From contig CAKTVN010000110.1 in NCBI GenBank assembly GCA_934623545.1, positions 1 to 5,815 on the forward strand: 5,815 nt of DNA, given 5' to 3'. The position numbers and the translations under genes are program-made. Positions 5,128-5,815 of the stretch are shown piece by piece. The notes under the pieces were generated by a model. It saw only the letters and a program-made list of their open reading frames with translations. It was not told the DNA's origin and searched no databases. Numbering within the stretch: position 1 is the stretch's first letter; every line of letters begins with the position of its first letter. This DNA comes from an uncultured Oscillospiraceae bacterium (GTDB taxonomy: Bacteria; Bacillota; Clostridia; Oscillospirales; Oscillospiraceae).

Positions 5128-5655
5128 ATGGAAGAACTGATCCTGCGCCGCCCGACGGAGGGCGACTATGACGAGATCGCCGCCTACCGCGCGGAATTTC
5201 TCGCCGCGGGCAGCAGCATGGACGGAGCCGGTCCGCTCCGCCGCTTTGAGGACCCAGAGCAGTGGCTGCGCGAGGTGCGCCGGTACGAGGACCCTGCGGC
5301 GCTGCCGGAGGATCTGGTGCTGGCAACACAGTTCGTCTTTGTCCGGATGCCGGAAAATCGCATCGTCGGGATGCTCAACGTGCGGCACTATTTTAACGAC
5401 TATCTGGCGCTGTGCGGCGGGAACATCGGCTATTCTGTCCGCCCGTCCGAGCGCCGGAAGGGCTATGCCAAGAAAATGCTTCACGATTCGCTCGGCTATT
5501 GCCGCGAGATCGGGCTGGACAGGGTGCTCATCACCTGCCTTGTGGACAACGAGCCCAGCCGCCGGACCATCCTTTCGCAGGGCGGCGTTTATGAAAATAC
5601 CGTGCAGGACACGCGTGATGACTGCCAGCTGGAGAGATATTGGATCCAATTATAA
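5128..5655 (+). CDS. GNAT family N-acetyltransferase (COG3981-like)
   Basis: The product has 175 residues. The acetyl-CoA site is clear: NIGYSVRPSERRKGYAKKML (about 99-118), with pyrophosphate loop RRKGYA at 109-114, preceded by the strand RIVGMLNVRHYFNDYL and followed by VLITCLVDNEPSRRTILSQGG (about 133-153), the C-terminal GNAT fold where Asn often contacts CoA. The N-terminal EFLAAGSSMDGAG with a following EDPEQWL and the terminal ERYWI are typical of a broad group of uncharacterised acetyltransferases (COG3981). The acceptor is unknown and cannot be inferred. The start ATG (5128) is chosen because AGGAGG (5113-5118), inside the tex 3' end, is 9 bases before it. The TAA-T-ATG arrangement with tex implies co-transcription and probable translational coupling. 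Confidence 0.9.
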   Translation: MEELILRRPTEGDYDEIAAYRAEFLAAGSSMDGAGPLRRFEDPEQWLREVRRYEDPAALPEDLVLATQFVFVRMPENRIVGMLNVRHYFNDYLALCGGNIGYSVRPSERRKGYAKKMLHDSLGYCREIGLDRVLITCLVDNEPSRRTILSQGGVYENTVQDTRDDCQLERYWIQL

Positions 5656-5665
5656 AAATATTTTC

Positions 5666-5682
5666 GTCACCCGAAGGGTGAC
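5666..5682 (+). other. Short hairpin after the GNAT gene
   Basis: GTCACCC (5666-5672) pairs perfectly with GGGTGAC (5676-5682) around a GAA loop, 10 bases after the stop. Only TCCTTATC follows, so it is a poor terminator alone. It may stabilise the mRNA end or act in tandem with the terminator 7 bases further on. Confidence 0.6.
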
Positions 5683-5689
5683 TCCTTAT

Positions 5690-5719
5690 CCGCGCCCGAA
5701 AGGGCGCGGTTCTTTTTTC
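5690..5719 (+). terminator. Rho-independent terminator of the tex-GNAT unit
   Basis: CCGCGCCC (5690-5697) and GGGCGCGG (5702-5709) form a perfect 8-bp GC stem with a GAAA (GNRA) tetraloop, followed by TTCTTTTTT. This is a classic + strand terminator 34 bases after the GNAT stop. Confidence 0.92.
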
Positions 5720-5745
5720 TCCAGATTCACCGGAAGTTCCGTTTT

Positions 5746-5810
5746 TGCGGTGACACCGCAGCTGTGCCTCCGGCGGCACCATCTTTTCTCTCGCAAGAGA
5801 AAAGATGGTG
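5746..5810. repeat. Hairpin series ending in a perfect 15-bp stem
   Basis: Three inverted repeats follow one another: TGCGGT/ACCGCA (5746-5751/5755-5760), GTGCC/GGCAC (5764-5768/5775-5779), and CACCATCTTTTCTCT (5777-5791) with its exact complement at 5796-5810 around a CGCA loop. The second and third overlap at 5777-5779, so they compete. The last has internal T- and A-runs but no free T-tract in the window. It could be a dispersed intergenic repeat, or the leader of a gene beyond the right edge. Confidence 0.55.
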
Positions 5811-5815
5811 GAGAA

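Noticed and set aside
1..5815. CRISPR array, transposase, phage or defence genes
   Set aside because: No regularly spaced direct repeats and no encoded motifs of such families were seen on either strand.

Overview
The window looks like a chromosomal fragment of a high-GC (roughly 60% by eye) endospore-lineage Clostridia, most likely an Oscillospiraceae/Ruminococcaceae-type gut Firmicute. The basis is a spo0A homologue with an almost unchanged DNA-binding domain, AGGAGG-type ribosome binding sites, TATAAT promoters in AT-rich gaps between GC-rich genes, a DivIVA-like coiled-coil protein, and a clostridial-style Tex protein. The taxonomic placement is inference from protein character, not a search.

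Layout, left to right. (1) 74-778 (+) encodes a DivIVA-like coiled-coil protein. (2) 779-1233 is a 455-base gap without a credible gene. It is packed with inverted repeats: a strong bidirectional terminator (919-944), a GC-rich block with mutually exclusive pairings (945-1113), a 13-bp perfect hairpin (1118-1152), a nested hairpin (1153-1194), and a second strong terminator (1191-1227) whose stem repeats the arms of a hairpin at 799-827. (3) 1234-2015 (-) is spo0A, the master sporulation regulator. Its reading frame is broken near the 3' end by what looks like a 2-base insertion in a short CG run (1374-1379), so the open frame stops at 1287 and the conserved last 46 residues lie in another frame. 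(4) 2016-2200 is the spo0A promoter region, with a perfect 0A box and a weaker one 10 bp away. (5) 2201-2881 (-) is a YjjG-type HAD nucleotidase. (6) 2882-2960 is a compact divergent promoter region in which the two promoters overlap. (7) 2961-5126 (+) is tex, followed one base later by (8) 5128-5655 (+), a GNAT acetyltransferase, forming a two-gene unit. (9) 5656-5815 holds two hairpins, the second a textbook terminator, then a series of further hairpins ending in a perfect 15-bp stem.

Most genes are ordinary housekeeping functions: cell shape or division, nucleotide house-cleaning, and RNA/transcription maintenance. The most informative observation is the damaged spo0A beneath an apparently intact Spo0A-responsive control region. 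It implies either recent loss or attenuation of sporulation in this strain, or a sequence error. I found no defence system, CRISPR array, transposase gene, tRNA or rRNA, and nothing I can defend as a wholly new system.
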